From: RI-153 sp041391225
GTDB lineage: Bacteria; Chloroflexota; Anaerolineae; Caldilineales; Caldilineaceae
NCBI GenBank assembly: GCA_041391225.1
Contig: JAWKOL010000005.1
Location: 124,001-188,000, forward strand
Length of the DNA: 64,000 nt
Direction of reading: 5' to 3'
This document shows positions 25,196 to 35,124 of this stretch, in pieces. Made by a program: the position numbers and the translations under genes. Each line of letters begins with the position of its first letter. The stretch's first letter is position 1. Under the pieces are notes generated by a model. That model did not search any database, had not been told where the DNA came from, and worked only from the letters and a program-made list of their open reading frames with translations.

Positions 25196-26982
25196 ATGCG
25201 TAGAACACATCAACTACTCTGGACAGCATTTTTCGTTGTCCTGATCAATGGGGCTGTGGGGGCTGGTTCCGGCTCTATGCCACGGAATCCGCCTACGCAC
25301 AGGAGACAAACGACGAGAATTCGATCAGCGGCTATGTCATGTCGCCGACAGGACCTGTGGCCGACGCGGTGCGTATTCAGCTTTCGCTGGAACACGTCAA
25401 TTCCGATGAAACCGGCTACTTCGTGATCCCCAACCTTACCGCCGGTGACGTCGTCTCAGTGACGGCGTGGGCGCCCGGCTACTACAACGAGTTGGTCACC
25501 GGCGTTGTAGGCGGCGAACCCGTCACCCTGGATCTGCGTCCGCACTACATCGGCGACAATCACAAGTTCGAGTGGGCCTCACGCGATGGGGTGGACGGAT
25601 CTGCCAGTTGCGCCCTCTGTCACACGAACAACGACGAATGGCTGATGGACGCCCATTCACAAAGCGCCACCAACCCGCGTTTTCTGTCCATGTACATGGG
25701 GACGGACGTCAACGGCAACAGCAGCCCTGAGCCAGTGAAAGACAGCCTGGGCATTCCGCAGCCTCCGGATCTGTCGCAACCCTACTACGGTCCTGGCCAT
25801 TACCTGGATTATCCAAATCGGCCCGGCAATTGCGCCACCTGTCATACACCGGTGGCTGCATACATTCCGAACAAGCAAAACTGCGCCTGGAGTGGATGCC
25901 ACGCCACAACCACCGTCGAACGATCTTACGGCATTCTTGATCATGCGCCCTTCCCAGTGGATCTCAAGGGCGACGCCGCCGAAGGCATTTCGTGCGAATT
26001 CTGCCACAAAACCGGTGACGTGATCCTGAACCGAGAGACCGGCCTGCCCTACGCCGACATGCCGGGTATCCTGTCGATGCGGCTCTACCGGCCACACGAG
26101 GGCGATGAACTCTTCTTCGGCTCGCTCGACGACGTCTACGCGCCAGGCGACGACGGCAGTGACTCCCACGACACCTACCTGCCGCTCATGGAAGAGAGCG
26201 CCTTCTGCGCCGGTTGCCATTACGGCGTCATGGGCGGCGTGGTGGGCAACATGGAAGTCACCGGCGGCGTGCTCGTCTACAACTCCTACGGCGAGTGGCT
26301 GGACAGCGCCTACAGCGATCCTGAAACTGGCCAGACGTGCCAGGATTGTCACATGCCACCGCTGGAGACGGAGGACGGCACCAACTACTTCGTCTACCCC
26401 GATGCAGGCGGGCTGGTGCGCGACGCAAGCCAGGTACACAACCACCGCATGGGCGGCGCGTCGGACGTGGATCTGCTGCAAAACTCCGTCACCATGACCA
26501 CTACTGCCAAGGCGATGAGCAACCGTGTGCTGGTCAGTGTGAGCATCACCAATGATCGGGTAGGTCACCACGTACCCACCGATTCGCCGCTGCGCCACAT
26601 GATGTTGATCGTCGAGGCCAAGGACGCCGACGGCCAACCGCTGGAGAGCGTCTTCGGCCCCACCTTGCCCGACTGGGCCGGCAACTACGGCGGCTTTTCC
26701 GGCAAAGCGTTCGCCAAAGTGCTGCAAGACGACTGGACGGGCGAAATGCCCACCGGCGCCTACTGGCGTCCCGTGACATTGGTCTCCGACACACGACTGG
26801 CCGCCCACGCCACCGACACGACGTCCTATCTCTTCGCCTTACCATCGGGTGTCAACGCCCAGGACGTCACCGTAGAAACCCGCCTCGTCTTCCGTCGGGC
26901 CTACCAGCAACTCCAAGAGTGGAAAGGCTGGACAGACGCGGATATTTTGATGGAAGAGGCGACGGTGGGTATAGATAGGTAA
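25196..26982 (+). CDS. Exported multiheme c-type cytochrome with N-terminal carboxypeptidase-regulatory-like domain
   Basis: ATG 25196 begins a signal peptide (MRRTHQLLWTAFFVVLINGA); a frameshift near 25265 leads to ESAYAQE, a good cleavage site, then SISGYVMSPTGPVADAVRIQ, a carboxypeptidase-regulatory/CNA-B-like domain (to about residue 90). After that come five standard haem sites: CALCH, CATCH, CEFCH, CAGCH and CQDCH, plus CAWSGCH, a CX4CH variant, so probably six haems. The C-terminal third (about 370-560) is a beta-rich domain with HHVPTDSPLRHMMLIV. This is like the decahaem/cytochrome c-554 type electron-transfer proteins. It lies between dppC-like and dppF-like genes, which is unusual; function unknown. 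Confidence 0.8.
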
Positions 26983-26988
26983 ATTGAC

Positions 26989-28077
<1,089 letters not shown>

Positions 28078-28079
28078 CC

Positions 28080-28433
28080 GTGGAAAAGTCCAACCGTACC
28101 CTCGCCTTTCTCAGCTATCTTGTCCCTGTGATCATGCCGCTCTTTGTGATCTTCACCCAACGCAAAGACGTCTTCGCCCGCTACCACGCCTTCCAATCGT
28201 TGGCCCTGATTGCAGGCGCTGTCGCCGTTCCTATCGTTTGGGCGATTCCAGCCTGGGTCGTGGCGTGGATCCCGATGGTCGGTCCACTGCTATCGGCGGC
28301 CAGCTTCGCCCTCGTCATCGGCGCCTACCTCACCATCGTCTACGGTTGGGTGACAGGCATGTACGCCGCCCTGCAAGGACGGATTCACCCGGTGCCGCTG
28401 TTCGGCGGCTGGGGTGAACGCTTTCAAGTCTGA
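28080..28433 (+). CDS. Small Tic20/DUF4870-like membrane protein
   Basis: 117 residues from GTG 28080, two bases after the ATPase stop codon. Three or four hydrophobic helices (LAFLSYLVPVIMPLFVIFTQ; FARYHAFQSLALIAGAVAVP; LLSAASFALVIGAYLTIVYG), with the DVFARYHAFQS turn typical of the DUF4870/Tic20-like family. The family role in bacteria is not established. Position suggests it belongs to the transporter operon. An AATGCGTAA-type inverted repeat follows. Confidence 0.7.
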   Translation: MEKSNRTLAFLSYLVPVIMPLFVIFTQRKDVFARYHAFQSLALIAGAVAVPIVWAIPAWVVAWIPMVGPLLSAASFALVIGAYLTIVYGWVTGMYAALQGRIHPVPLFGGWGERFQV

Positions 28434-28528
28434 TCCGTAATGCGTAATCCGTAATGCGTAACCCAGAGGGGATCGCTACTTTCGCTGCGATCCTGGCTCA
28501 ACCAATTACGCATTACGAATTACGCGCT
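28432..28528. repeat. Short-period inverted repeat (GTAATGCGTAA words)
   Basis: GTAATGCGTAATCCGTAATG at about 28437-28456 faces ATTACGCATTACGAATTACG at about 28505-28524. It ends the transporter operon. Confidence 0.55.
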
Positions 28529-28589
28529 TCTCCTCTTCCACTTCTGCATTTCAACCTCTTTCCCCTTTCTTTTTCCAAGGAGCATAGAC

Positions 28590-29933
28590 ATGGCAAAAAT
28601 TACTTTCATCGGCGCGGGGAGCCTGGTCTTCACGCGGCGACTGTGCAACGACATTCTGCTGGCGCCCGCCCTGGCCGACGCCACCATCAGCCTCATGGAC
28701 GTGGACCCGACGCGCCTGCGCCAGGCCCAGGAGATCGTCGAGAACATCGCCCGTCAGCGTGGCGGCAAGGCTCGGGTCGAAGCGTCCACCGACCGGCGCC
28801 AGGCCGTCACCGGCGCGGACTACGTCGTCACCACCTTCCAACAGGGCGGCCTCGACGCCTACAAGATCGATCTCGATGTCCCGCAGAAGTACGGCGTGGA
28901 GCAGTGTGTGGGCGACACGCTGGGGCCGGGCGGCGTCTTCCGCTCGCTGCGCACCATCCCCGTGCTGCTCGACCTGGTGGCCGACATGGCCGAAGTCGCC
29001 CCCAACGCGCTGCTGCTCAACTACGTCAACCCCATGGCCGCCAACTGCTGGGCCGTGGACGCCGCCACCGGCTGGCCGCACATCGGTCTCTGCCACAGCG
29101 TGCAGGGGACGAGCGAAATGCTGGCCCGCTGGATCGACGTCCCCTACGACGAGGTCAACTACCTCTGCGCCGGGATCAACCACCAGGCCTTCTTCCTCGA
29201 ATTCAACCGCGGCAAAGAGAGCGTCTACCCCGAGATCTGGGAAGCGATCCAGCGCCCCGAAGTCAAGGCCGAGGAACCTGTCCGCATCGAGTTGATGGAA
29301 CACTTCGGCTACTTCGTCACCGAATCCAGCGGACACGCCAGCGAGTACTCGCCCTACTTCCGCAAGAGTGCCAAAATGGTGAACGAAGAACTGGTGCCTC
29401 GCTTTACCGACGAACGCAACAGTTGGTTCGATCTGGGCCGCACCGGCGGCTACTACCGCCACTGCATCGAGCGCCTGGACAAATTCCAGGAAGAATTCGA
29501 CGAAATCCGCAGCGCCGACCCTGGCGTGGAACGCTCCCATGAGTACGGTTCGTGGATCATCGAAGCCGTGGAGACCAACAAGCCCATCCGCGTCAACGGC
29601 AACGTGCCCAACAACGGCCTCATCACCAACCTGCCCGACGGCTGCTGCGTCGAAGTTCCCTGCCTGGTTGACGCCAACGGCATTCAGCCTACCTTCGTGG
29701 GGGCCATGCCGCCGCAACTGGCCGCGCTCAACCGCACCAACATCAACGTGCAGGAACTGATCGTCGAAGCCGCCCTCACCGGCGACACCGACGCCGTCCA
29801 CCACGCCGTCATGCTCGATCCGCTCACTGCCGCCGTCTGCACCCTGCCGCAGATCCGCAGCATGGTGAGCGAAATGCTCGAAGCCCAGGCTCGCTGGCTG
29901 CCGCAGTTCGATCTCGATCATGTGCATGCTTAA
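28590..29933 (+). CDS. melA: Glycoside hydrolase family 4, probable alpha-galactosidase
   Basis: 447 residues of the NAD+- and Mn2+-dependent GH4 family. N-terminal Rossmann motif FIGAGSLVFTRRL, then NPMAANCWA, LCHSVQGTSEM, CAGINHQAFFLE and ESSGHASEYSPYFRK. The CHSV signature in the metal site is the one linked to alpha-galactosidases in GH4 (CHE, CHG, CDMP and CN(V/I)P mark other activities). The enzyme would be cytoplasmic and act on imported alpha-galactosides. AAGGAG lies before the ATG. A second GH4 gene lies about 1.6 kb downstream. Alpha-glucuronidase activity is a less likely alternative. Confidence 0.85.
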   Translation: MAKITFIGAGSLVFTRRLCNDILLAPALADATISLMDVDPTRLRQAQEIVENIARQRGGKARVEASTDRRQAVTGADYVVTTFQQGGLDAYKIDLDVPQKYGVEQCVGDTLGPGGVFRSLRTIPVLLDLVADMAEVAPNALLLNYVNPMAANCWAVDAATGWPHIGLCHSVQGTSEMLARWIDVPYDEVNYLCAGINHQAFFLEFNRGKESVYPEIWEAIQRPEVKAEEPVRIELMEHFGYFVTESSGHASEYSPYFRKSAKMVNEELVPRFTDERNSWFDLGRTGGYYRHCIERLDKFQEEFDEIRSADPGVERSHEYGSWIIEAVETNKPIRVNGNVPNNGLITNLPDGCCVEVPCLVDANGIQPTFVGAMPPQLAALNRTNINVQELIVEAALTGDTDAVHHAVMLDPLTAAVCTLPQIRSMVSEMLEAQARWLPQFDLDHVHA

Positions 29934-30032
29934 ATAGAACGCGGATTGAGCGGATTGGGCAGATCTAGGCGGATTTTATTTCTTCTGCAAAATCCGAAAA
30001 ATTCGCCCAATCCGCTCAATTCGCGTTCTATT
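29934..30032. repeat. CGGATT-type 100-bp imperfect palindrome (family A, copy 1)
   Basis: Outer AATAGAACGCG... / ...CGCGTTCTATT and inner GCGGATTGAGCGGATTGGGC / GCCCAATCCGCTCAATTCGC. Same architecture at 43373-43468, 44864-44960 and 58646-58745. Confidence 0.75.
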
Positions 30033-30058
30033 CTCCCTCTCTACTGAGGCAAGATGCG

Positions 30059-30904
30059 ATGGAAATTGCCGAGACCTGGGCCGAGAAACTGAGGACGAAT
30101 CTGCCGTCGCTCCTGGCCGAGCATGAGGCGCTGGCGGCGGTGGCGGAACGGGCGACGATCCTGTTGCACGGGTCCACGTGCCGCGGCGTCGACGACGATT
30201 TCTCCGATCTCGATCTCTTCGTGGTGGTCACCGACGCTGATCTGGCCGGGGTAGACCGTCTTTCGCCGACGCGTTTCTTCGAGTTCGTGCTCGACGGCAA
30301 GAAGGGGCATTTCAACGCTTTGGCCTTGGAAGAATTAGCATCTGGTCTCGACGAGTGTGATCTGCCGTTGATCGCTGAACTGCGTACGGCGGATCCTATC
30401 CAAGACAGATTGGATCGGGTGCAGTCACTGCTTGAACGGGCGCAGCGACCAATGTCTGCCGACGTGCAGCGCGCCTTCTGCTGCTACCACAACTACTGGA
30501 TGCGCGCCTCACACCGCGCCGCCGACAACCCAATGGAGCGGGGCGACGGTGTGGCCGTCCTCTTGGCGGTGGCGCAGACAGTGGCCCACGCCCTGCGCAT
30601 GGCGCTTGTCCTTGATGGGGTGGCCTATCCCTACGAAAAGTGGCTGCACTGGGAATCGATGCGCCATCCCACGGGGCAGCGCATCGCCCCGACCATCGCC
30701 CAGATCCTTGCCGCCGCACAGGACGGCGCACTCGTCCGCGCCGGTGCTGAGCGCGACAACCCGATCAGCCAATCCCTGCGCCAGATCCGCGCTGTCCTCG
30801 TGGACACGGCGCGCCGACAGGGCATCGACGAACCGTGGCTCGTCCAATGGTGGCTTTATATCGATCAGTCGCAGCGCGCCATCCAAGATGTTCGATGGCC
30901 GTAG
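30059..30904 (+). CDS. Nucleotidyltransferase-fold protein (pol beta superfamily)
   Basis: 281 residues. LLHGSTCRGVDDDFSDLDLFVV (residues about 37-58; cited here only as a landmark) contains the GS...DxD nucleotidyltransferase signature: Gly-Ser, ten residues, then Asp-x-Asp. The C-terminal half is helical (HNYWMRASHRAADN, then LLAVAQTVAHALRMALVL). This resembles stand-alone nucleotidyltransferases that modify small molecules such as aminoglycosides, or act in HEPN/MNT-like pairs. No HEPN partner gene is beside it. Substrate unknown. Confidence 0.7.
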   Translation: MEIAETWAEKLRTNLPSLLAEHEALAAVAERATILLHGSTCRGVDDDFSDLDLFVVVTDADLAGVDRLSPTRFFEFVLDGKKGHFNALALEELASGLDECDLPLIAELRTADPIQDRLDRVQSLLERAQRPMSADVQRAFCCYHNYWMRASHRAADNPMERGDGVAVLLAVAQTVAHALRMALVLDGVAYPYEKWLHWESMRHPTGQRIAPTIAQILAAAQDGALVRAGAERDNPISQSLRQIRAVLVDTARRQGIDEPWLVQWWLYIDQSQRAIQDVRWP

Positions 30905-30959
30905 ATCCAGAATTGATCCACGAAGCCACACGAAGAAACACGAAGAAGAGCGCTAGTCT

Positions 30960-31261
30960 GGTTGACACGTCGGTTACTTCACCCAAATCCTGACGCAATC
31001 GCCACTTGTCCAGCGTGCGGATCTGGTAACAGAGCACAATTGAGTCCACTGAAAGACCGGCGTGCCGGCACGAATGAGGACTTCGTTGGGGTAAATGCGC
31101 CGAGCGGGCGATTTGCGGGAGGTCAGAGGAACAACATTGACCACCGGCAGAAGTTGGTTGAGCGCTTCACGGCTGATGACCAGCACCGGGCGAGTTCCGG
31201 CCTGCTCCGAGCCGGTTACTGGATCAAGTGATGCCATGAAAATATGCCATTGGTAAGTCAC
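30960..31261 (-). pseudogene. MazF/PemK-type endoribonuclease toxin, degenerate
   Basis: From a GTG at 31261 the frame reads SLDPVTGSEQAGTRPVLVIS, the canonical MazF opening, then NVVPLTSRKSPARRIYP. Near 31050 it moves to DSIVLCYQIRTLDKWRL and DLGEVTD, again canonical. After that point the sequence turns into a low-complexity CACGAAG repeat and the normal helical C-terminus is missing. It has at least one frameshift and a truncated end, so it looks truly decayed. A decayed antitoxin gene lies just upstream on the same strand. Confidence 0.65.
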
Positions 31262-31311
31262 TGGCCGTGCTCCAAGCCACGGTGTCAGTCGCTTAAAAAG
31301 CAGACATAGTC

Positions 31312-31488
31312 TCATCTAGATCGGCCAGATAGAGCGGATCCTGCGCTGCTTCGGCATGAGGGCAAGTTTGTCATCCTCGATGCGCGATACGTCGTTTTCA
31401 AGCTTCTTCGATCAAAGCAAACTCTTGAATCGGCAGAACACCGCAACCGGATTACCATCTGAATCCGTGATAAACTGTTTTGATGTCT
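31312..31488 (-). pseudogene. Degenerate antitoxin gene upstream of the MazF remnant
   Basis: Pieced together across frames the minus strand reads MLDIK, QFITDSDGNPVAV, VLPIQEFALIEEA and ENDVSRIEDDKLALMPK, the pattern of antitoxins of the Phd/RelB-like type (TDxxGxPxAVVLPIxEFxxIxEALED). At least three small indels break the frame (near 31475, 31440 and 31395). It precedes the MazF remnant, as antitoxins usually do. A TAACATTGTTA palindrome at 31488-31498 is a possible old operator. Confidence 0.45.
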
Positions 31489-31575
31489 AACATTGTTAGG
31501 CCCCAGAGATAACCCAATCAAACCACGTTCACTTCGATCAGTTTACCATAGGAAGATTCCAAAGGTTGCCCCCAA

Positions 31576-32952
31576 ATGCCAAAGATCGCCTTTATCGGAG
31601 CCGGTAGCTTCGGCTTCACCCGCAAACTCGTGCGCGATGTGCTCACCTTTGAGCGCATGGAAGACGCCACCATCTCGCTCATGGACATCGATCCGGTCAA
31701 ACTCGACTACATTGGCCAGGCCGTCAACCGCATCGTGCGTGAGGGCAAGTACCCGGCCAAGGTCGAGACAACCACCAGCCGCGAAGAAGCCTTAACCGGT
31801 GCAGATTATGTTATCGTCACCATCCTGGCCGGTTCCATCGACGTCTGGCAATACGACATCCTCATCCCCGAGAAGTACGGCATCGACACCAACATCGGCG
31901 ACACGCGCGGCCCGTCGGGCATCTTCCGCGCTGCCCGCACCGTGCCGGTGATGCTCGACATCGCCCGCGACATGGAGCGGATTTGTCCGAACGCGGTGAT
32001 GCTCAACTACACCAACCCCATGGTGCTCAACTGCCGCGCCATCCAGAGCCAGACCAAGATCGTCACCACTGGTCTCTGTCACAGCGTACAGGGGACGGCC
32101 GAGATGTTGGCCGGTTGGATCGGCGCGCCCATGGACGAGATCACCTACGTCTGCGCCGGTATCAACCACATGGCCTGGTACCTGGAATACAAGTGGAACG
32201 GCAAAGACGCCTATCCGCTGATCCGCCAGGCCATCACCGAGCGCCCCGAAGTCTACAACGAAGAGCAGGTGCGCAACGAGATGTACCTGCACCTGGACTA
32301 CTACCCCACCGAGTCCAGCGGTCACCATTCCGAGTACAACCCGTGGTTCCGCAAGCGCCCCGACCTGATCGAGAAATACTGCACCCACGGCACCGGCTGG
32401 AATCCTGGCGAATCAAAGTATGTGCTCAAGGCGTACCGAGCGCGTGAGACGAACTGGAGCGAAGCCATCACCAACTGGCTCAATGATCCGGCCCCGCTCG
32501 ATCTGGAGCGCGGTCACGAGTACGCCGCCTACATCATCAACGCGCTGGAAGGCGGCACACCCTTCAAGTACAACGGCAACACCCTGAACCACGGCCTCAT
32601 CGACAACCTGCCCCAAGGCGCGTGCGTCGAAGTGCCGGTGTGGGCCAGCCGCGAAGGACTCGAAGCCGTGCGCGTCGGCGCACTGCCGGCGTCGGTGGCC
32701 ATGCTCACCGGCATCAACGCCCAGATCGAAGAAATGGCCATCGAGGGCATCCTCGAAGGCGACCCGCGCAAGATCTTCCAGGCCATCGCCCACGATCCGC
32801 TGACTGCGGCCGTCCTCACCCTCTCCGAAATCCGCCAGATGGTGGACGAAATGCTCGAACAGAACCGCGACTACCTGCCCACGTTTAAGCATTTCACCGT
32901 CGAGGGCGACCGCCCGATGCATTTGTTGAAGGAGGCAGTAGCGGCGGATTGA
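31576..32952 (+). CDS. melA: Glycoside hydrolase family 4, probable alpha-galactosidase
   Basis: 458 residues. FIGAGSFGFTRKL Rossmann motif, NYTNPMVLNCRA, LCHSVQGTAEM (CHSV metal-site signature, alpha-galactosidase type), CAGINHMAWYLE and ESSGHHSEYNPWFRK. It is clearly paralogous to the GH4 at 28590-29933 but divergent enough to suggest a different substrate range. It has its own upstream gap holding a decayed toxin-antitoxin pair on the other strand. Cytoplasmic, NAD+ and Mn2+ dependent by family. Confidence 0.86.
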   Translation: MPKIAFIGAGSFGFTRKLVRDVLTFERMEDATISLMDIDPVKLDYIGQAVNRIVREGKYPAKVETTTSREEALTGADYVIVTILAGSIDVWQYDILIPEKYGIDTNIGDTRGPSGIFRAARTVPVMLDIARDMERICPNAVMLNYTNPMVLNCRAIQSQTKIVTTGLCHSVQGTAEMLAGWIGAPMDEITYVCAGINHMAWYLEYKWNGKDAYPLIRQAITERPEVYNEEQVRNEMYLHLDYYPTESSGHHSEYNPWFRKRPDLIEKYCTHGTGWNPGESKYVLKAYRARETNWSEAITNWLNDPAPLDLERGHEYAAYIINALEGGTPFKYNGNTLNHGLIDNLPQGACVEVPVWASREGLEAVRVGALPASVAMLTGINAQIEEMAIEGILEGDPRKIFQAIAHDPLTAAVLTLSEIRQMVDEMLEQNRDYLPTFKHFTVEGDRPMHLLKEAVAAD

Positions 32953-32964
32953 CGGAAGATGAAT

Positions 32965-33022
32965 GAAGAATGGGTAGAGGATGTGACGCATTCATTCGTG
33001 TCACGTACTGTACCCATTTTTG
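32965..33022. repeat. ATGGGTrGAGGATGTGAC repeat, left of the PIN module
   Basis: AATGGGTAGAGGATGTGACG near 32970-32989, with an inverted partner (CGTGTCACG...CCCATTTT) at about 32996-33021. A related copy, AATGGGTGGAGGATGTGACA, is at about 33831-33850 with its own inverted partner to 33890, so the PIN module is bracketed by related hairpins. A 15-bp tandem duplication GAAGAGCAATAGATC lies at about 33048-33077. Confidence 0.5.
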
Positions 33023-33185
33023 TTTTGTGCCAAGTGCAGTTTCCTGCGAAGAGCAATAGATCGAAGAGCAATAGATCAACGCATGGAGGTGTGGGCGGCG
33101 TGTCTTTCGTGTATACTGTAACCGTATCATGAGCGAAGAACGTGGACAAGGTATCTGTTTGGCCTGTTTGGTACTGGAGAAAACA

Positions 33186-33413
33186 ATGAACACACAGGAG
33201 ATTACAATTCGGGTTACGCCTGAAGCTGCCAGAGTTTATCAAACTGCTTCTGAACAAGACCGCCGCAAACTTGATTTGCTCTTGAGCCTGCAACTGATGG
33301 AAACTTCGCAGCCTGCCCATTCGCTTCGGCAACAGATGGAAGAAGCCAGCGAAGAGGCGCAAGCGCGAGGTTTGACGCCGGAAATCTTGGCGGAAATCCT
33401 GGATGAGCGGTAA
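33186..33413 (+). CDS. Antitoxin of a PIN-type toxin-antitoxin module
   Basis: 75 residues, ATG 33186 with GGAG upstream; a TATACT -10-like box lies at 33112-33117. Sequence: a short N-terminal strand (EITIRVTPEAARVY), then a charged helical C-terminus with SLRQQMEEASEEAQARGLTPEILAEILDER. That last motif is typical of small partners encoded directly before COG1569-type PIN toxins. It overlaps the PIN gene by 11 bases, so translation is coupled. An in-frame upstream start at 33129 is possible but less likely. Confidence 0.75.
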   Translation: MNTQEITIRVTPEAARVYQTASEQDRRKLDLLLSLQLMETSQPAHSLRQQMEEASEEAQARGLTPEILAEILDER

Positions 33414-33828
33414 ACAGCGTTTCGTCTTTGACACGAATGTAGTTGTAAGCGCTTTTCTGTTTCAGAGTTCTGCGCCCGGACGTGCTTTGCTTGTTGCATT
33501 GGAAGCAGGCGAAGTACTTCTGTCTGCACAGATCGCTACTGAACTAACAACTGTGTTGCGCCGAGAGAAGTTTGATCGCTATATTTCGCAACAGAAACGG
33601 GATAGGTTACTGAAAGCACTGATTCAAGGCTGTGTCCTGATAGACGTTACTTCATCAATTGATGCTTGCCGAGATCCCAAAGACAACATGGTCCTCGAAC
33701 TTGCTGTCAGCGGTGCTGCCCACTGCATCATCAGCGGAGATGAAGATCTGCTAACTTTGAACCCATTCCGGGAAATCCTAATTCTGAAACCGGTAGATTT
33801 CCTAGACTGGCTGAATACCCAATCCTAA
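33403..33828 (+). CDS. PIN-domain endoribonuclease toxin
   Basis: 141 residues. PIN acidic residues are in place: FVFDTNVVVSAFL (Asp near residue 9), ELTTVLRREKF (Glu near 47), CRDPKDNMVLELA (Asp near 90-93) and IISGDEDLL (Asp near 112). PIN toxins of this type cleave RNA and are neutralised by the protein encoded just upstream. Complete length for the family. Followed by an ATGGGTGGAGG inverted repeat. Confidence 0.85.
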   Translation: MSGKQRFVFDTNVVVSAFLFQSSAPGRALLVALEAGEVLLSAQIATELTTVLRREKFDRYISQQKRDRLLKALIQGCVLIDVTSSIDACRDPKDNMVLELAVSGAAHCIISGDEDLLTLNPFREILILKPVDFLDWLNTQS

Positions 33829-33947
33829 ACAAATGGGTGGAGGATGTGACACCAATTGAGGCGTCATACCCTCCACCCATTCTTACTTCTTCATTCACGG
33901 CGACTGCTCTACCTCTGCCCCAATCACCAATCACTACTCACCAATCC

Positions 33948-34905
33948 CTACCTCAACCCCGGCCGATTCCCACTGAAATCGTGGTGCTTGTCCAGCAGGC
34001 GCTCGATCTCGTTGATGGCGTCTTGCGTGGCGTCTTCGAGATCGGCGTGGATCGATTCTGCGTCCATGCTGTAGACGAGACGCGTCCAGTACGTGTTGTA
34101 GATGATGCCCAGCCAGGTGATGAACTTGAGGTTCTCTTCCAACGATTGCAGCGGACGGCCGATGAAGTAGGTAAGGAACGAGACAATGCTCAGCCCACCG
34201 AAGATCAGGCTGAACATGGGTTCGCGTAGCCATGCGCCCAGGCCGGCAGCGACGAGGAAGGCGGCGATCCCCAGCCCGAAGAGGATGCGGTACATCCAGA
34301 TCGTGGTGTTGTACGGGCGCATAAAGGCGTCGAGGATCGTGTCGAACATGCGGTTGTTGCGCTGGAAGCCCTGGTTGATGTGCTCGCGCCAGTACTCGTA
34401 GAGCGTCGGATCGATTTCGGCCAGCTTGGGCTGGTGGGGCAGGGGCAACCGCGCCTGCGGCTGTGCATCTGCGGGCAGTTCACTTGGGCGAGGCAACGGG
34501 CTGGCGCTCATGGCGGGAGCGTTCATTGGCATGGGGTCCTCTCGGAAACTGGGTGTCAACTCTGGTCGGTCGGCGGTGGGTTGGTAGGGGAGCGCGCCGG
34601 TGGGCTGCGCCCAGGCGGGCATCTCTTCGGTGGTGTCGCGCTCGACGGGTTCTTCGCGTGCTTCGTCCGTCCAGTCGTCGTACTCGGGCCAGGGCGACTC
34701 CTGGGGTTCCGAGTCTTCGTCGGTAAGCATGGACGGTTCGGCGATCAGCTCTTCGTCATCGAACAAAGGCTGCGTGCCGATGTCATCCTCGGCGGTCTCT
34801 CCTTCTCATCATCGCTGAAGACAAAGTCGCTCTCCGTCTCTTCTGCTGCTTCGGCCACTCCAATTCCTCTTCGGGATCGGGTTTTCGGGTCTCGTCTGAT
34901 TGCAT
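33948..34905 (-). pseudogene. Membrane protein with acidic disordered N-terminus, frame-disrupted
   Basis: ATG at 34905 with GGAGGAA just upstream (34909-34915). The N-terminal 60 residues (SDETRKPDPEEELEW, then ESDFVFSDDEKE) are very acidic and require two frameshifts, near 34855 and 34795, to join the long intact frame that begins FDDEELIAEPS and runs to 33948. A Pro-rich disordered stretch follows, then EYWREHINQGFQRNNRMFD and two membrane helices (MYRILFGLGIAAFLVAAGL; PMFSLIFGGLSIVSFLTYF), and a C-terminal helical region ending HHDFSGNRPGLR. No recognised family. Acidic low-complexity frames are hard to judge, so the exact N-terminus is uncertain. Confidence 0.6.
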
Positions 34906-35124
34906 CAGTTCCTCCGTTGCTGCAATGGCGCTTTGTGGTAGATCGATTTCTGCACTGCGCTCCCCAGCACGTGAAGCTTGATGGGCTGTTTGGAAAGGGG
35001 ATAGCTCGGACTCTGGTTGACATTATAGCCCAAGAAAGGTGAATTGACAGCCCCCACCGATGACACACTCAAACTACTGTCCCGCACCACCTCAGTTTGG
35101 ACTTCACCATTCCACACCTTTTCG

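Noticed and set aside
28551..29927. 458-codon minus-strand frame opposite the first GH4 gene
   Set aside because: No ribosome site, no known motif; the GH4 frame is unambiguous.
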